This document shows, piece after piece, positions 14,178 to 21,637 of a DNA stretch of 33,114 nt (position 1 is its first letter; each line of letters begins with the position of its first letter). Below the pieces are notes generated by a model, which did no database searches, had not been told where the DNA came from, and was given only the letters and a program-made list of their open reading frames with translations. The DNA comes from a virus. The translations under genes and the position numbers were made by a program. The DNA lies in IMG/VR virus record IMGVR_UViG_3300036785_000212, positions 1 through 33,114 of that record; one strand, written 5' to 3'.

Positions 14178-15760
14178 CAGAGGTTGACGTTGGCGGGCCG
14201 GATCGCGAGCAGATCACCGTTGCCGTCCCGGCACCGCGACGCGTCGTCGTCACTCCTGCGAGCGGGCACGCTGTCGCCGCCGGGCTGACAGGCGGCTACC
14301 AGGCGGGCGTGAGCGCGCCAGCTGCGGACACCGTCGTCACTGCTGCGCCGGGGTTGAGTGAGGTCGCCGTTGTCGGAGCGGGTCCGCAAGGTCCGCCGGG
14401 TCCGCCCGGTCCCGCGGGTCCGCAGGGTCCGTCAGGAGGTCCAGAAGGTCCGCCGGGTCCGACCGGGCCTGCTGGCCCGCCTGGCGCGGACTCGACTGTG
14501 CCGGGTCCGCAGGGTCCGAGTGGTCCGCCCGGCCCGCAGGGCAATCCCGGCCCGCAGGGCGTGGACGGCCCGACCGGGCCTGCTTCGACGGTGCCCGGCC
14601 CAGGCGGTCCACCCGGCGCTCAGGGGCCGCAGGGACCGCCAGGGCCGACAGGGGCGGACTCGACCGTGCCGGGTCCACCCGGAGCGACAGGGGCGGCAGG
14701 TCCGGCGGGTCCGCCTGGCGCCGACTCGACTGTGCCGGGACCGCAGGGTCCGGCGGGAGCGACAGGTCCGGCGGGTGCGGACTCGACTGTGCCGGGACCG
14801 CAGGGTCCACCTGGCACGACAGGTCCGGCAGGTCCGCCCGGTGCCGCCTCGACTGTTCCCGGTCCGGCAGGTCCGCCCGGTGCCGCCTCGACTGTGCCGG
14901 GTCCGCAGGGTCCGACCGGACAGACGGGCGCGCAAGGCCCGCAGGGCAATCCCGGCGCGACGGGCGCGACGGGTCCCGCATCGACGGTGCCGGGTCCGAC
15001 TGGGCCGCAGGGTCCGATCGGACTGACGGGCGCGACCGGCGTGCAAGGCCCGAAAGGCGACACGGGTGCGACTGGCGCCGCTTCGACTGTGCCGGGTCCA
15101 ACGGGTCCGACCGGGGCGACTGGCGCGCAAGGGCCGACAGGTCCCGCTGGCGCGGATTCGACGGTGCCCGGCCCGCAGGGTCCGGCGGGTGCGACTGGGC
15201 CGCAGGGACCTGCCGGTGCGCAGTACCCGTCGTTGCCCGCTCCGATACCGGGGGCGATGTCTACGTTCGTCGATCAGCTGGGCGACCAATGGGTCGCTAA
15301 GGGCGCCGTTGACAGCGGGAAGTGGCACCGGGCCACGGACGCCTTCGCCTGCATCTACCACCGCACCGGAGCGTGGACCCTTTCGAGTACGGCGAACCAG
15401 AGATGGGACTGGGACACCGTTTACAAGGACACCTACGCCCTGGCGAGCGCATCACCGTTCACTACGCCCTGCGCCGGACGCTGGCGCATCCGAGCCACCC
15501 TCGGCGTGAACTTCACCGCTGCCGGTCAAACACTCTCGGTCGGACTCACGGTCGGCGGCAACGTCAGGACCAACGCTCAGATCATCGTCGGTAGCGCCTC
15601 GACAACCGCCGACTGCTCCGTCGAGTGGGAAGAAAACGTCGCACTCGGCACGGCACTCGGCGTGGTTTGCAGCGGCACGAACGGACTGTCTGGACGGGTG
15701 GCTGCGTTCGGCGTCGCCACCTGTGTCGTCATCATCGAGTACATGGGCATCTCACTCTGA
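14174..15760 (+). CDS. Collagen-like fibre protein
   Basis: A 528-residue protein. Residues 1-70 are an anchoring region; about 71-350 are Gly-X-Y collagen repeats (GPQGPPGPP and similar); about 355-528 form a beta-rich tip resembling C1q/TNF-type heads. The collagen stretch is broken ten times by an STVPGP segment preceded by AD, AA or PA, at spacings of about 12-45 residues. The triplets predict a trimer. Its position between portal and MuF genes suggests a capsid or neck fibre, not a tail fibre. The GTG at 14174 overlaps the previous stop (GTGA). The DNA is highly repetitive, so copy number may vary between isolates. The long minus-strand frames here are shadows. Confidence 0.9.
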   Translation: MTEVDVGGPDREQITVAVPAPRRVVVTPASGHAVAAGLTGGYQAGVSAPAADTVVTAAPGLSEVAVVGAGPQGPPGPPGPAGPQGPSGGPEGPPGPTGPAGPPGADSTVPGPQGPSGPPGPQGNPGPQGVDGPTGPASTVPGPGGPPGAQGPQGPPGPTGADSTVPGPPGATGAAGPAGPPGADSTVPGPQGPAGATGPAGADSTVPGPQGPPGTTGPAGPPGAASTVPGPAGPPGAASTVPGPQGPTGQTGAQGPQGNPGATGATGPASTVPGPTGPQGPIGLTGATGVQGPKGDTGATGAASTVPGPTGPTGATGAQGPTGPAGADSTVPGPQGPAGATGPQGPAGAQYPSLPAPIPGAMSTFVDQLGDQWVAKGAVDSGKWHRATDAFACIYHRTGAWTLSSTANQRWDWDTVYKDTYALASASPFTTPCAGRWRIRATLGVNFTAAGQTLSVGLTVGGNVRTNAQIIVGSASTTADCSVEWEENVALGTALGVVCSGTNGLSGRVAAFGVATCVVIIEYMGISL

Positions 15761-16365
15761 TGCCGCCGGGTCGAGTTTCGCCGTTCGCCCGGCTGTATCA
15801 GCAGCGTTCGGATCAGGTGCGCTCGCAGCTGTCGCGCATCACGGTCGGGCTGTTCAACGCGATGCCGAACTGGGACAACCCTGACGCGCTCGCGGTCCCG
15901 GCGGCAGCGATCTCCACGCGGGCACAAACGGTGCAGGCCGGGCTGCTTCGGGCGATGTTCACGACGATGAGCGGCGGCGACAGGCCCGATCTCGAGGTCG
16001 CCTCCGTGACCGGGGATGCCGTGCGGGGCGGGGACATCGTCGGGTCGTGGCGCATCCCGATTTACGCGCTGTGGCAGTCCATGAGCGACGGGTCCATGAG
16101 CCAGGTTGAACTGTCGGCGCAGGCGCAGAACGACGTGAGTGACCAGGCGCTCACCGACCTGGCGTACAGCCAGCGGGACGCCGCCGCCCAGCTGAGCGAG
16201 AACACCGACGGGGTCATCGGGTACTGGCGCGTGCCCAACGGCGGGTCGGCGTGTGACTTCTGCACGGAGATCGCCGATCAGCTGTACCACACCGAGGACT
16301 TGATGGAAGTCCATCCCGGCTGTCAGTGCTCCGTCGAACCCGCCTTTGCCGGTGAGGGAGGCTGA
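15760..16365 (+). CDS. MuF-like minor capsid protein
   Basis: A 201-residue protein of the SPP1 gp7/Mu F type, thought to associate with the portal and enter the procapsid. The conserved C-terminal zinc-binding end is clear: ACDFCTEIADQLY followed by HPGCQCSVEP. The N-terminal part is helical. The ATG at 15760 overlaps the preceding stop (TGATG). It is shorter than many MuF proteins and has no added toxin or nuclease domain at its C-terminus. Confidence 0.85.
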   Translation: MPPGRVSPFARLYQQRSDQVRSQLSRITVGLFNAMPNWDNPDALAVPAAAISTRAQTVQAGLLRAMFTTMSGGDRPDLEVASVTGDAVRGGDIVGSWRIPIYALWQSMSDGSMSQVELSAQAQNDVSDQALTDLAYSQRDAAAQLSENTDGVIGYWRVPNGGSACDFCTEIADQLYHTEDLMEVHPGCQCSVEPAFAGEGG

Positions 16366-16396
16366 TGTTTGACATAACGGCGCCGAAGGGAGAAAC

Positions 16397-17005
16397 ATGA
16401 CAGACGCAGGACCCCAAGCCGGGGGGCAAACCGGCGGCGACCCGAAGCCAGCGGGTGACGGTTCTGGCGATAGCCCCAAGCCGGGGGGAGACGGTTCCGG
16501 CGGCAGGTATTCACAGGAGCAGGTGGACGCGTTCGTCGCGGAGGCCAAGCGACGTGAGACGGCCCGGTTCTCGGACTACGACACGATCAAGTCCAAGCTG
16601 GCCGACCTCGAAGCCGCCGGGCAGACCGAACTCGAACGCGCTCAGGCCCAAGCGAAAGACGCCGATGCCCGAGCAGGAGACGCCGTCCGACAACGTGACC
16701 GGCTCATGGTCCGATCCGCCCTCACGGCGGCAGCGGCACGGGCGGGCGCGGTTGATCCAGATGTTGTCGTGGCACTTCTCTCGGACGACCTCAAGGTGGA
16801 CGGTAACGGTGCGATCGACGGCGACGTGGACAAGCTGGTCACGTCGCTGCTTGAACAGAAGCCATATCTCGTCAACGGCGGCGGCAAGCCGACCGGCGTT
16901 GGTTCCGCCGACCAGGGCGCCCACTCGTCTCGGCCCGCAGGCGCAGCGTCGGAGACGCCGCACACTCGCATGGACGACCTGTTCCGCCAGTCACCCACTC
17001 GGTAA
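16397..17005 (+). CDS. Head scaffolding protein
   Basis: A 202-residue protein with a disordered Gly/Pro/Asp N-terminus (GGQTGGDPKPAGDGSG), a long charged coiled-coil core (YSQEQVDAFVAEAKRRETARF to RAQAQAKDADARAGDAVRQRDRL) and a C-terminal domain ending in MDDLFRQSPTR. This is the profile of scaffolds that precede HK97-fold capsid genes and direct shell assembly before being expelled. A GGGAGA ribosome-binding site lies 5 bases upstream of the ATG. The major capsid gene follows. Confidence 0.88.
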   Translation: MTDAGPQAGGQTGGDPKPAGDGSGDSPKPGGDGSGGRYSQEQVDAFVAEAKRRETARFSDYDTIKSKLADLEAAGQTELERAQAQAKDADARAGDAVRQRDRLMVRSALTAAAARAGAVDPDVVVALLSDDLKVDGNGAIDGDVDKLVTSLLEQKPYLVNGGGKPTGVGSADQGAHSSRPAGAASETPHTRMDDLFRQSPTR

Positions 17006-17027
17006 CTAACGCAGACAGGAGGTCGCA

Positions 17028-18011
17028 GTGGTCACACTGGACTCTGCACTTATACCCCAGGAAGTACAAGCCGAAGTCATTCAAGGCGTCGTGCAGGCAT
17101 CGGTCGCGCTGTCGTTGGCGCAGACCCAGCCCATGCCGACCGGGTCGCAGGCGATCCCGGTTCTCGGCTCGCTGCCGACGGCAGGATGGGTCGGAGCGCC
17201 GGGCGGTCGTAAGCCCACAACGCAGATGAACTGGACGGCGCAGATTCTCAAAGCGGAGGAAGTCGCCGCCACGATCGACGTGCCGATTGCGTACCTCGAC
17301 GACGCCGGTTTCCCGCTGTGGGACAACATTCAGCCGCGCATGGTGGAATCGCTCGCAAAGGTGGTGGACGAGGCGCTGCTGTTCGGCGTCGGTGCCCCGG
17401 CGAGCTTCCCTGTCGGCGGCGTGATGGCGTTCTCGACCGCGGTAGCCCTCCCGGCTGCCCCCGAGGCCGACATCGCCGGACTGTTCAACGCTGCACTGGC
17501 AACGGTCGAAGCACAGGGACTCGCTCCGACAGGGCACGCCGCCGACATCACGGCGCGTGCGCTCGTCCGCGGTGCCCGTGACACGGTCGGTCAGCCGTTG
17601 TTCAATCCGCCGACGGTGGATTCGCCCGGCACGGTGTACGGCTACCCCGTGTCGTGGAGCACCGGGGCGGCGTTCGACACAACGCAGGCGATCGACTTCA
17701 CCGGGGACTGGACGTGCTTGCGCGTCGGCATCCGTCAGGACGTGACGATCGACCAGAGCGACGAGGCTGTGCTGGCCGACTCGACCGGCAAGGTTCTGGT
17801 GTCGGCGTTCCAAGACGACAAGCGGATCATGCGTGTCCACATGCGTCTCGGCGCCGTCATCGGCAAGCCCGTTACGGCGAAGGCTCCCAGCGGCGCAGTG
17901 CCGTGGGCGCACATTCCTCCCGGCCTTGTGACCTCGACCGCTGCTGTGCTTGCAGCCACTCCGTCCGAGGACGCCGCTCCGTCGAAGTCTGGTAACGGCG
18001 GCACGAAGTAA
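17028..18011 (+). CDS. Major capsid protein, HK97 fold
   Basis: A 327-residue protein directly after the scaffold. It begins LDSALIPQEVQAEVIQGVVQAS, continues with PVLGSLPTAGWVGAPGGRK and LKAEEVAATIDVPIAYLDD, and has VDEALLFGVG and GYPVSWS segments, all characteristic of HK97-type capsid subunits. No protease gene is nearby, so maturation cleavage is not indicated. AGGAGG (17017-17022) sits 5 bases before the GTG start, the strongest ribosome-binding site in the head module and fitting for a highly made protein. The stop overlaps the next start (TAATG). Confidence 0.93.
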   Translation: MVTLDSALIPQEVQAEVIQGVVQASVALSLAQTQPMPTGSQAIPVLGSLPTAGWVGAPGGRKPTTQMNWTAQILKAEEVAATIDVPIAYLDDAGFPLWDNIQPRMVESLAKVVDEALLFGVGAPASFPVGGVMAFSTAVALPAAPEADIAGLFNAALATVEAQGLAPTGHAADITARALVRGARDTVGQPLFNPPTVDSPGTVYGYPVSWSTGAAFDTTQAIDFTGDWTCLRVGIRQDVTIDQSDEAVLADSTGKVLVSAFQDDKRIMRVHMRLGAVIGKPVTAKAPSGAVPWAHIPPGLVTSTAAVLAATPSEDAAPSKSGNGGTK

Positions 18012-18574
18012 TGGCGGGACCTCCGGTCGCCTCGCTCACCATCGGAACGAACCCCACTGATCCCAGTGGAGCAACGGTTCGCTTCGACGTGAGCGGGGCG
18101 CCCGCAGGTGTCGAGGCGATCATGTGGCGCTTCGGCGACTGCACGGATCACGCGTCCGACGAGACGGGGATCGACCACACGTACAGCGCGCCGGGCGACT
18201 TCTCGGTGATCGCGGTCGTCGGCAAAACGGGGCAGCGCATCCTGGGCGATGCGACCGTCCCTGCTCCACCGATGACCGTAACCGGGATCACGCCAGCGAC
18301 AGCTGCCACCAGCACGGCCCCGTCGAACATTCCGATCACGATTCACGGCACGGGCTTGACCGGCGTGACGGCGGCGATGCTGACGGCTGATCCGGCGAAC
18401 GAGTACAACGACACGGGCACGATCGGTGGGCCGGTTGCCGTCGTCGATGATTCGACGGTAACGGGTGAGATCGCTGTCCCGGTTCACGCCGGGCCGTGGT
18501 ATGTCGGCGTCTTTCGAGCCGCCTCCGACGCTGATTTCACGTTCTCAGCCACCCCGATCTTCACGGCGACGTGA
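18011..18574 (+). CDS. Two-domain Ig-like protein, probable capsid decoration
   Basis: A 187-residue protein. The first half looks like a PKD domain (MWRFGDCTDHASDETGIDHTYSAPGDFSV, with the conserved W-FGD and HTY elements). The second resembles an IPT/TIG immunoglobulin-like domain (VTGITPATAATSTAPSNIPITIHGTGLTG). Such domains decorate phage heads or tails and may bind sugars. It starts within the stop of the capsid gene, so it is made together with it; a capsid surface protein is the simplest reading. Confidence 0.75.
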   Translation: MAGPPVASLTIGTNPTDPSGATVRFDVSGAPAGVEAIMWRFGDCTDHASDETGIDHTYSAPGDFSVIAVVGKTGQRILGDATVPAPPMTVTGITPATAATSTAPSNIPITIHGTGLTGVTAAMLTADPANEYNDTGTIGGPVAVVDDSTVTGEIAVPVHAGPWYVGVFRAASDADFTFSATPIFTAT

Positions 18575-18756
18575 TGTTGTTCGCCGCCGTCACCGCCAGT
18601 CCGAATACGGTTCAGATCCTCGCCCTGATCGCCGCCGTGCTGTTCGTCGTCGCCGCGCTCGTCGCGTTTCTGCGACCTGCGGTCATGGCGATCGCGCACG
18701 GATTGGTCGCAGCCGGGCTTGTTCTCGTCGCGCTCGCCATCATCTATCTCGTCTGA
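18574..18756 (+). CDS. Small two-helix membrane protein
   Basis: A 60-residue hydrophobic protein with two membrane-spanning segments (VQILALIAAVLFVVAALVAFL and the stretch near AIAHGLVAAGLVLVALAIIYLV). The ATG at 18574 overlaps the preceding stop; GTG at 18571 would add one residue. A membrane protein between capsid and connector genes is unexpected; it could be a holin-like protein, a virion component or a membrane anchor for assembly. No family is recognised. Confidence 0.7.
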   Translation: MLFAAVTASPNTVQILALIAAVLFVVAALVAFLRPAVMAIAHGLVAAGLVLVALAIIYLV

Positions 18757-18760
18757 CGAC

Positions 18761-19261
18761 GTGACGACGCCACTCGCGACTGAGGCCGACTACGAACTGC
18801 TGATCGGCCCGGTCGATCCGGCGGACGACGCTCGGTTGGGTTACCTGCTCGACGTGGCGAGTTCGACGGTCGTGACTGTCGCGCCGCTGCTCGGGGTGTG
18901 GTACTTCGACGACTGGCCGCTTGACCCGGTCGGTACACCCATCGACCCCGGCCCGGTGCCCTCGCCCGCCACGCTCGTCACCTGTCAGACGGCGGCGCGC
19001 TACATGGCGATCCCTGACGGGGGCGGCGGGCCGGTCACGATGGAGCGCGTCGGCCTGGCGCAGACGCACTACGACACGACCTCCTGGGACATCACGGTCG
19101 GCATGCTTCCGCCGGGCTGGCAGATCACGCTCAAACGGTGGCGCATGCCCGACTTCGCCTCCGTGCGACTGTTCGTGCCGCACCCGTCCGAGTCCCCGTG
19201 GCTGGAATGGTGGTGGTGGGGTCTGCCGCCGACAGACGACCCGGTCGTGAACCCGCTGTGA
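18761..19261 (+). CDS. Head-tail adaptor protein
   Basis: A 166-residue protein starting LATEADYELLIGPVDPADDARLGYLLDVASSTV, the helical signature of gp6/gp15-type head completion adaptors that dock beneath the portal. Position after the capsid genes and before the stopper gene fits. The GTG at 18761 is chosen because the conserved LATEADY follows directly; longer readings run through the preceding membrane gene. It overlaps the next gene by GTGA. The Trp-rich end (WLEWWWWGLPP) is unusual. Confidence 0.8.
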   Translation: MTTPLATEADYELLIGPVDPADDARLGYLLDVASSTVVTVAPLLGVWYFDDWPLDPVGTPIDPGPVPSPATLVTCQTAARYMAIPDGGGGPVTMERVGLAQTHYDTTSWDITVGMLPPGWQITLKRWRMPDFASVRLFVPHPSESPWLEWWWWGLPPTDDPVVNPL

Positions 19262-19596
19262 CGAACATCGCCTCTCTGCTCAAGCAAGCCGGGACGATCC
19301 GCTACTGGCAAGCCGGGCCGCTGGACTCGAGCGGCGTGGACCCGACGGACGACTGGGTGACGCTCGACGTGGCGTGCGCGCTGCAAGAACGCGCCCGGCA
19401 GGAGAACGCGGAATCCGGTCAGCTGTCGCAGACGACGTGGATCGCACTGCTGCCGCCGGACGTGACGCCGCCCAAAGCAGCGGATGAACTCGTCGTCGGC
19501 GGCGTGACGTATCAGTTCCGAGGCGATACGTGGTTGGCGTCGAGCACACGCGGCGGGGCCGACCACATCGAGGCCACACTGGCGAGGGCCGAGTAA
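19258..19596 (+). CDS. Head closure (stopper) protein
   Basis: A 112-residue small beta-barrel-type protein (CALQERARQENAESGQLSQTTWIALLPPDVTPPKAADELVVGGVTYQFRGDTW). The W-ALLP and VGGVTYQF elements are typical of the stopper ring that closes the connector after packaging. Start and stop overlap both neighbours (GTGA before, TAATG after). Assignment is by composition and gene order. Confidence 0.72.
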   Translation: MTNIASLLKQAGTIRYWQAGPLDSSGVDPTDDWVTLDVACALQERARQENAESGQLSQTTWIALLPPDVTPPKAADELVVGGVTYQFRGDTWLASSTRGGADHIEATLARAE

Positions 19597-19934
19597 TGCC
19601 CGCCGCAGCCGTCATCTACATCTACCCCGATGCGGCGAAGCGGGTGACGAACACGCCCGAGTGCCGCTCGTTGCTCGCCCGTGTCGCCCGTGCTGCGCTC
19701 AACGAAGCATACGGAGCAGCGCCGGTCTACACGGGGGAGTATCAAGCAAGCCTCATCGCCGCCGCTGATGACGGCGAACACGGCGAGCCGCGGGCGGTGC
19801 TCGCGTCAAACAGTTCGTTCTGGCACTTCGTCGAATACGGCGCGCTCAACACGCCGCCGTATCACCTGCTCGGCGAATCGGTGCGGCATCAGGCGGACGA
19901 GTACGAGGACTTGCCGAAGGGCAGCGGCGGGTGA
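19596..19934 (+). CDS. Neck/tail completion protein, HK97 gp10-like
   Basis: A 112-residue protein with PVYTGEYQASL and SFWHFVEYGALNTPPYHLL, the conserved core of HK97 gp10-type tail completion proteins (the F-E-G-PA pattern). It acts at the head-tail joint. The ATG at 19596 overlaps the preceding TAA. Its stop overlaps the next start (GTGA). Confidence 0.82.
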   Translation: MPAAAVIYIYPDAAKRVTNTPECRSLLARVARAALNEAYGAAPVYTGEYQASLIAAADDGEHGEPRAVLASNSSFWHFVEYGALNTPPYHLLGESVRHQADEYEDLPKGSGG

Positions 19935-20347
19935 CGGCGGCGCCGACTGTCCTGCTGCCCGACGCCGAGGCGCTGGTGATCGAGGCGCTGCTCACCTTGC
20001 CGGACCTCGCCCCGTTCGGAGGCCGCATCTACTCAGCCGTGCCCAAAGCCCGCACGTTCCCACTCGCCCGCATCTTTCGCTACGGCGGCGATCCCTGGTA
20101 CGAGGGGCATCCGTACTGGATCGACGCGCCATCCTTGCAGGGCGACGTGTGGGCCGACGGGCGCCCGCTGGCGCAGTCGCTCGCCGAGACGCTGCGGGCG
20201 TGCTGTGCTCAACACCTGCCGGGAATCTGGCCTCTCGGCACGATCCTCTCGACCAAAGTGAGCGCGCTCGTCAACAGCGACGACCTCACGTTCGACCCGC
20301 CGAAGAATCGTTTCCGATTCACCTTGACCATGATCGACCATCCGTGA
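19931..20347 (+). CDS. Tail terminator protein
   Basis: A 138-residue protein starting LLPDAEALVIEALLTLP, with PLARIFRYGGDP and a C-terminal strand RFRFTLTMIDHP. Tail terminators of this size form the ring that stops tube growth and joins it to the head; gene order (between gp10-like and major tail protein) supports the call. The GTG at 19931 overlaps the previous stop. A pair of strong hairpins follows before the major tail protein gene. Confidence 0.8.
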   Translation: MTAAPTVLLPDAEALVIEALLTLPDLAPFGGRIYSAVPKARTFPLARIFRYGGDPWYEGHPYWIDAPSLQGDVWADGRPLAQSLAETLRACCAQHLPGIWPLGTILSTKVSALVNSDDLTFDPPKNRFRFTLTMIDHP

Positions 20348-20361
20348 TGACCTGATAGCCG

Positions 20362-20415
20362 CCGCCGCGGGCTGTCACCCGAGGCGGTCTGAAACGGCGG
20401 GGCTGTCACCCCGCC
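20362..20415 (+). promoter_or_regulatory. Twin hairpins with the same loop upstream of the major tail protein gene
   Basis: Hairpin 1 (20362-20387) pairs CCGCC and CGGG with CCCG and GGCGG across one G/A mismatch. Hairpin 2 (20396-20415) is GGCGGGG paired with CCCCGCC, 7 perfect pairs. Both close the identical loop CTGTCA. They lie between the tail terminator gene and the ribosome-binding site AGGAAAGGA of the major tail protein. There is no T-run. They may stabilise or process the mRNA for the abundant tube protein, or bind a protein. Confidence 0.75.
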
Positions 20416-20430
20416 AGGAAAGGAAGCAAC

Positions 20431-21036
20431 ATGGCAGGACTCGATGCCTCAGAGATATATGTAGCGGGGACCGGGCACATTTACGTGGCGCCAGAGGACA
20501 CGGTGGTGCCCGCAACGCCGCCTCCCGCAACACCGTGGATCGACTTGGGCTACGCCACCGAGGACGGGGTGGAGTTCACGTTCGGCAAGACCACGACCCC
20601 GATCAAGGGCTGGCAGAGCTTCGACACGCTGCGCATGCTCACGACCGAAGCGCCGAAGTCGGTGAAGTTCGCACTCATGCAGGCGAACCTCGACACCTTG
20701 CAGCTGGCGCTGGGTGGCGGCACGATCGACGCTGGACCGCCGCAGGTGTACCACCCGCCGGACCCGTCCACACTCGATATGCGGGCGCTCTACATCGAAG
20801 CCGTAGACGGCGGCGAGACGTGGGCATTTTGGGCGCCGCGCGTGTTGCTGTCTGACAACGTCGTGATCCCGTGGAAGAAGTCTGCCGAGGCCGAACTGCC
20901 GCTCATCTTCGCGATTCAGGCGGCGACGCCGGACCCGTTCCAGTTCATTTTCCCCGACACGTTCACGTCGATGGCGGCTGATGTTGCTGGCGCGCCGTCG
21001 AGCACTCGCAGCGAGTCGCAGGAAGCCGCGGCGTAG
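20431..21036 (+). CDS. Major tail (tube) protein
   Basis: A 201-residue protein. The start GHIYVAPEDTVVP and the WIDLGYATEDGVEFTFGKTTTPIKGWQS segment are typical of tail tube subunits, as are the later ALYIEAVDGGETWAFWAPRV and the Asp-Pro-rich end. AGGAAAGGA precedes the ATG at good spacing, and it is one of the few structural genes with its own upstream gap and strong ribosome-binding site, fitting high expression. The next gene starts within its stop (TAGTG). Confidence 0.92.
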   Translation: MAGLDASEIYVAGTGHIYVAPEDTVVPATPPPATPWIDLGYATEDGVEFTFGKTTTPIKGWQSFDTLRMLTTEAPKSVKFALMQANLDTLQLALGGGTIDAGPPQVYHPPDPSTLDMRALYIEAVDGGETWAFWAPRVLLSDNVVIPWKKSAEAELPLIFAIQAATPDPFQFIFPDTFTSMAADVAGAPSSTRSESQEAAA

Positions 21037-21329
21037 TGGCGGAAGTCCTGGTGCTCACGCGCCGGGACGGCACAACCGAAGTCGCACATATCGGTTCGCC
21101 GTACCTGGCGGTCTTGTTTGAGGACGCGCATGCGCGGTTGCCCGAGGGCGCCGCGGATTCGGGCTGGATGGCGTTCGCTGACATACTCGGACACCCACCC
21201 GCCGACCGGGCCGAACTGATGGACTGGCTGAAACAGTTCGTCGCAACGGACCTGGCCGAGTACGAGCCGTCGGACCCTACGACGGCGACGGGCAACGGAA
21301 CGTCGCCGGACAACTCCTCGCAGAACTGA
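21036..21329 (+). CDS. Tail assembly chaperone, upstream frame
   Basis: A 97-residue protein (LVLTRRDGTTEVAHIGSPYL, then a helical acidic part and a Thr/Gly/Ser/Asn tail) between the tube and tape measure genes, the normal place of the chaperone pair that wraps the tape measure. The downstream ORF is in the -1 frame relative to this one and is open well upstream, so a programmed -1 frameshift near the end of this gene would join them. No perfect slippery heptamer is seen. GTG at 21036 is the start. Confidence 0.75.
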   Translation: MAEVLVLTRRDGTTEVAHIGSPYLAVLFEDAHARLPEGAADSGWMAFADILGHPPADRAELMDWLKQFVATDLAEYEPSDPTTATGNGTSPDNSSQN

Positions 21330-21334
21330 CGTTC

Positions 21335-21637
21335 GTGACCGGCCTCGCCCCGGCGCAGATGCTCGGCGGCGGCAGGCGCTACTTCGACGCGCTGCTCGAC
21401 AAGTCCGGGGAGCGGCGCGCCCTCGGGTACGACCCGACTGAACTGCTGGCCCAGCTACTCGAGGTCAGCTTCGCCAGTTACCGGGCGCTGCTCGCACTCG
21501 GCGGCGCAAAGGAAATACCGAAGCAGATCAACGTGCCTCGCCCAGCGAAGCCGGGCAGCCCCGGTGGAGCCTCGTCGAAGCCCGCTCCGGTGAACTGGCG
21601 CGTGCTCGCATCCCGATTGGGGGTGAGCCGTGGCTGA
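21335..21637 (+). CDS. Tail assembly chaperone, downstream frame
   Basis: A 100-residue protein if started at GTG 21335, though no ribosome-binding site precedes it. Read upstream, the frame gives AGQLLAELTFVTGLAPAQMLGG, which looks like continuous protein and favours production as a fusion by frameshifting from the upstream chaperone gene. It ends with a Pro/Gly/Lys linker and VNWRVLASRLGVSRG. The tape measure start overlaps its last 8 bases. Confidence 0.72.
   Translation: MTGLAPAQMLGGGRRYFDALLDKSGERRALGYDPTELLAQLLEVSFASYRALLALGGAKEIPKQINVPRPAKPGSPGGASSKPAPVNWRVLASRLGVSRG

Noticed and set aside
14337-15361. Long minus-strand and alternate-frame ORFs in the collagen region
   Set aside because: They arise because repetitive GC-rich triplets keep all frames open; only the plus-strand Gly-X-Y frame connects to sensible N- and C-terminal domains.
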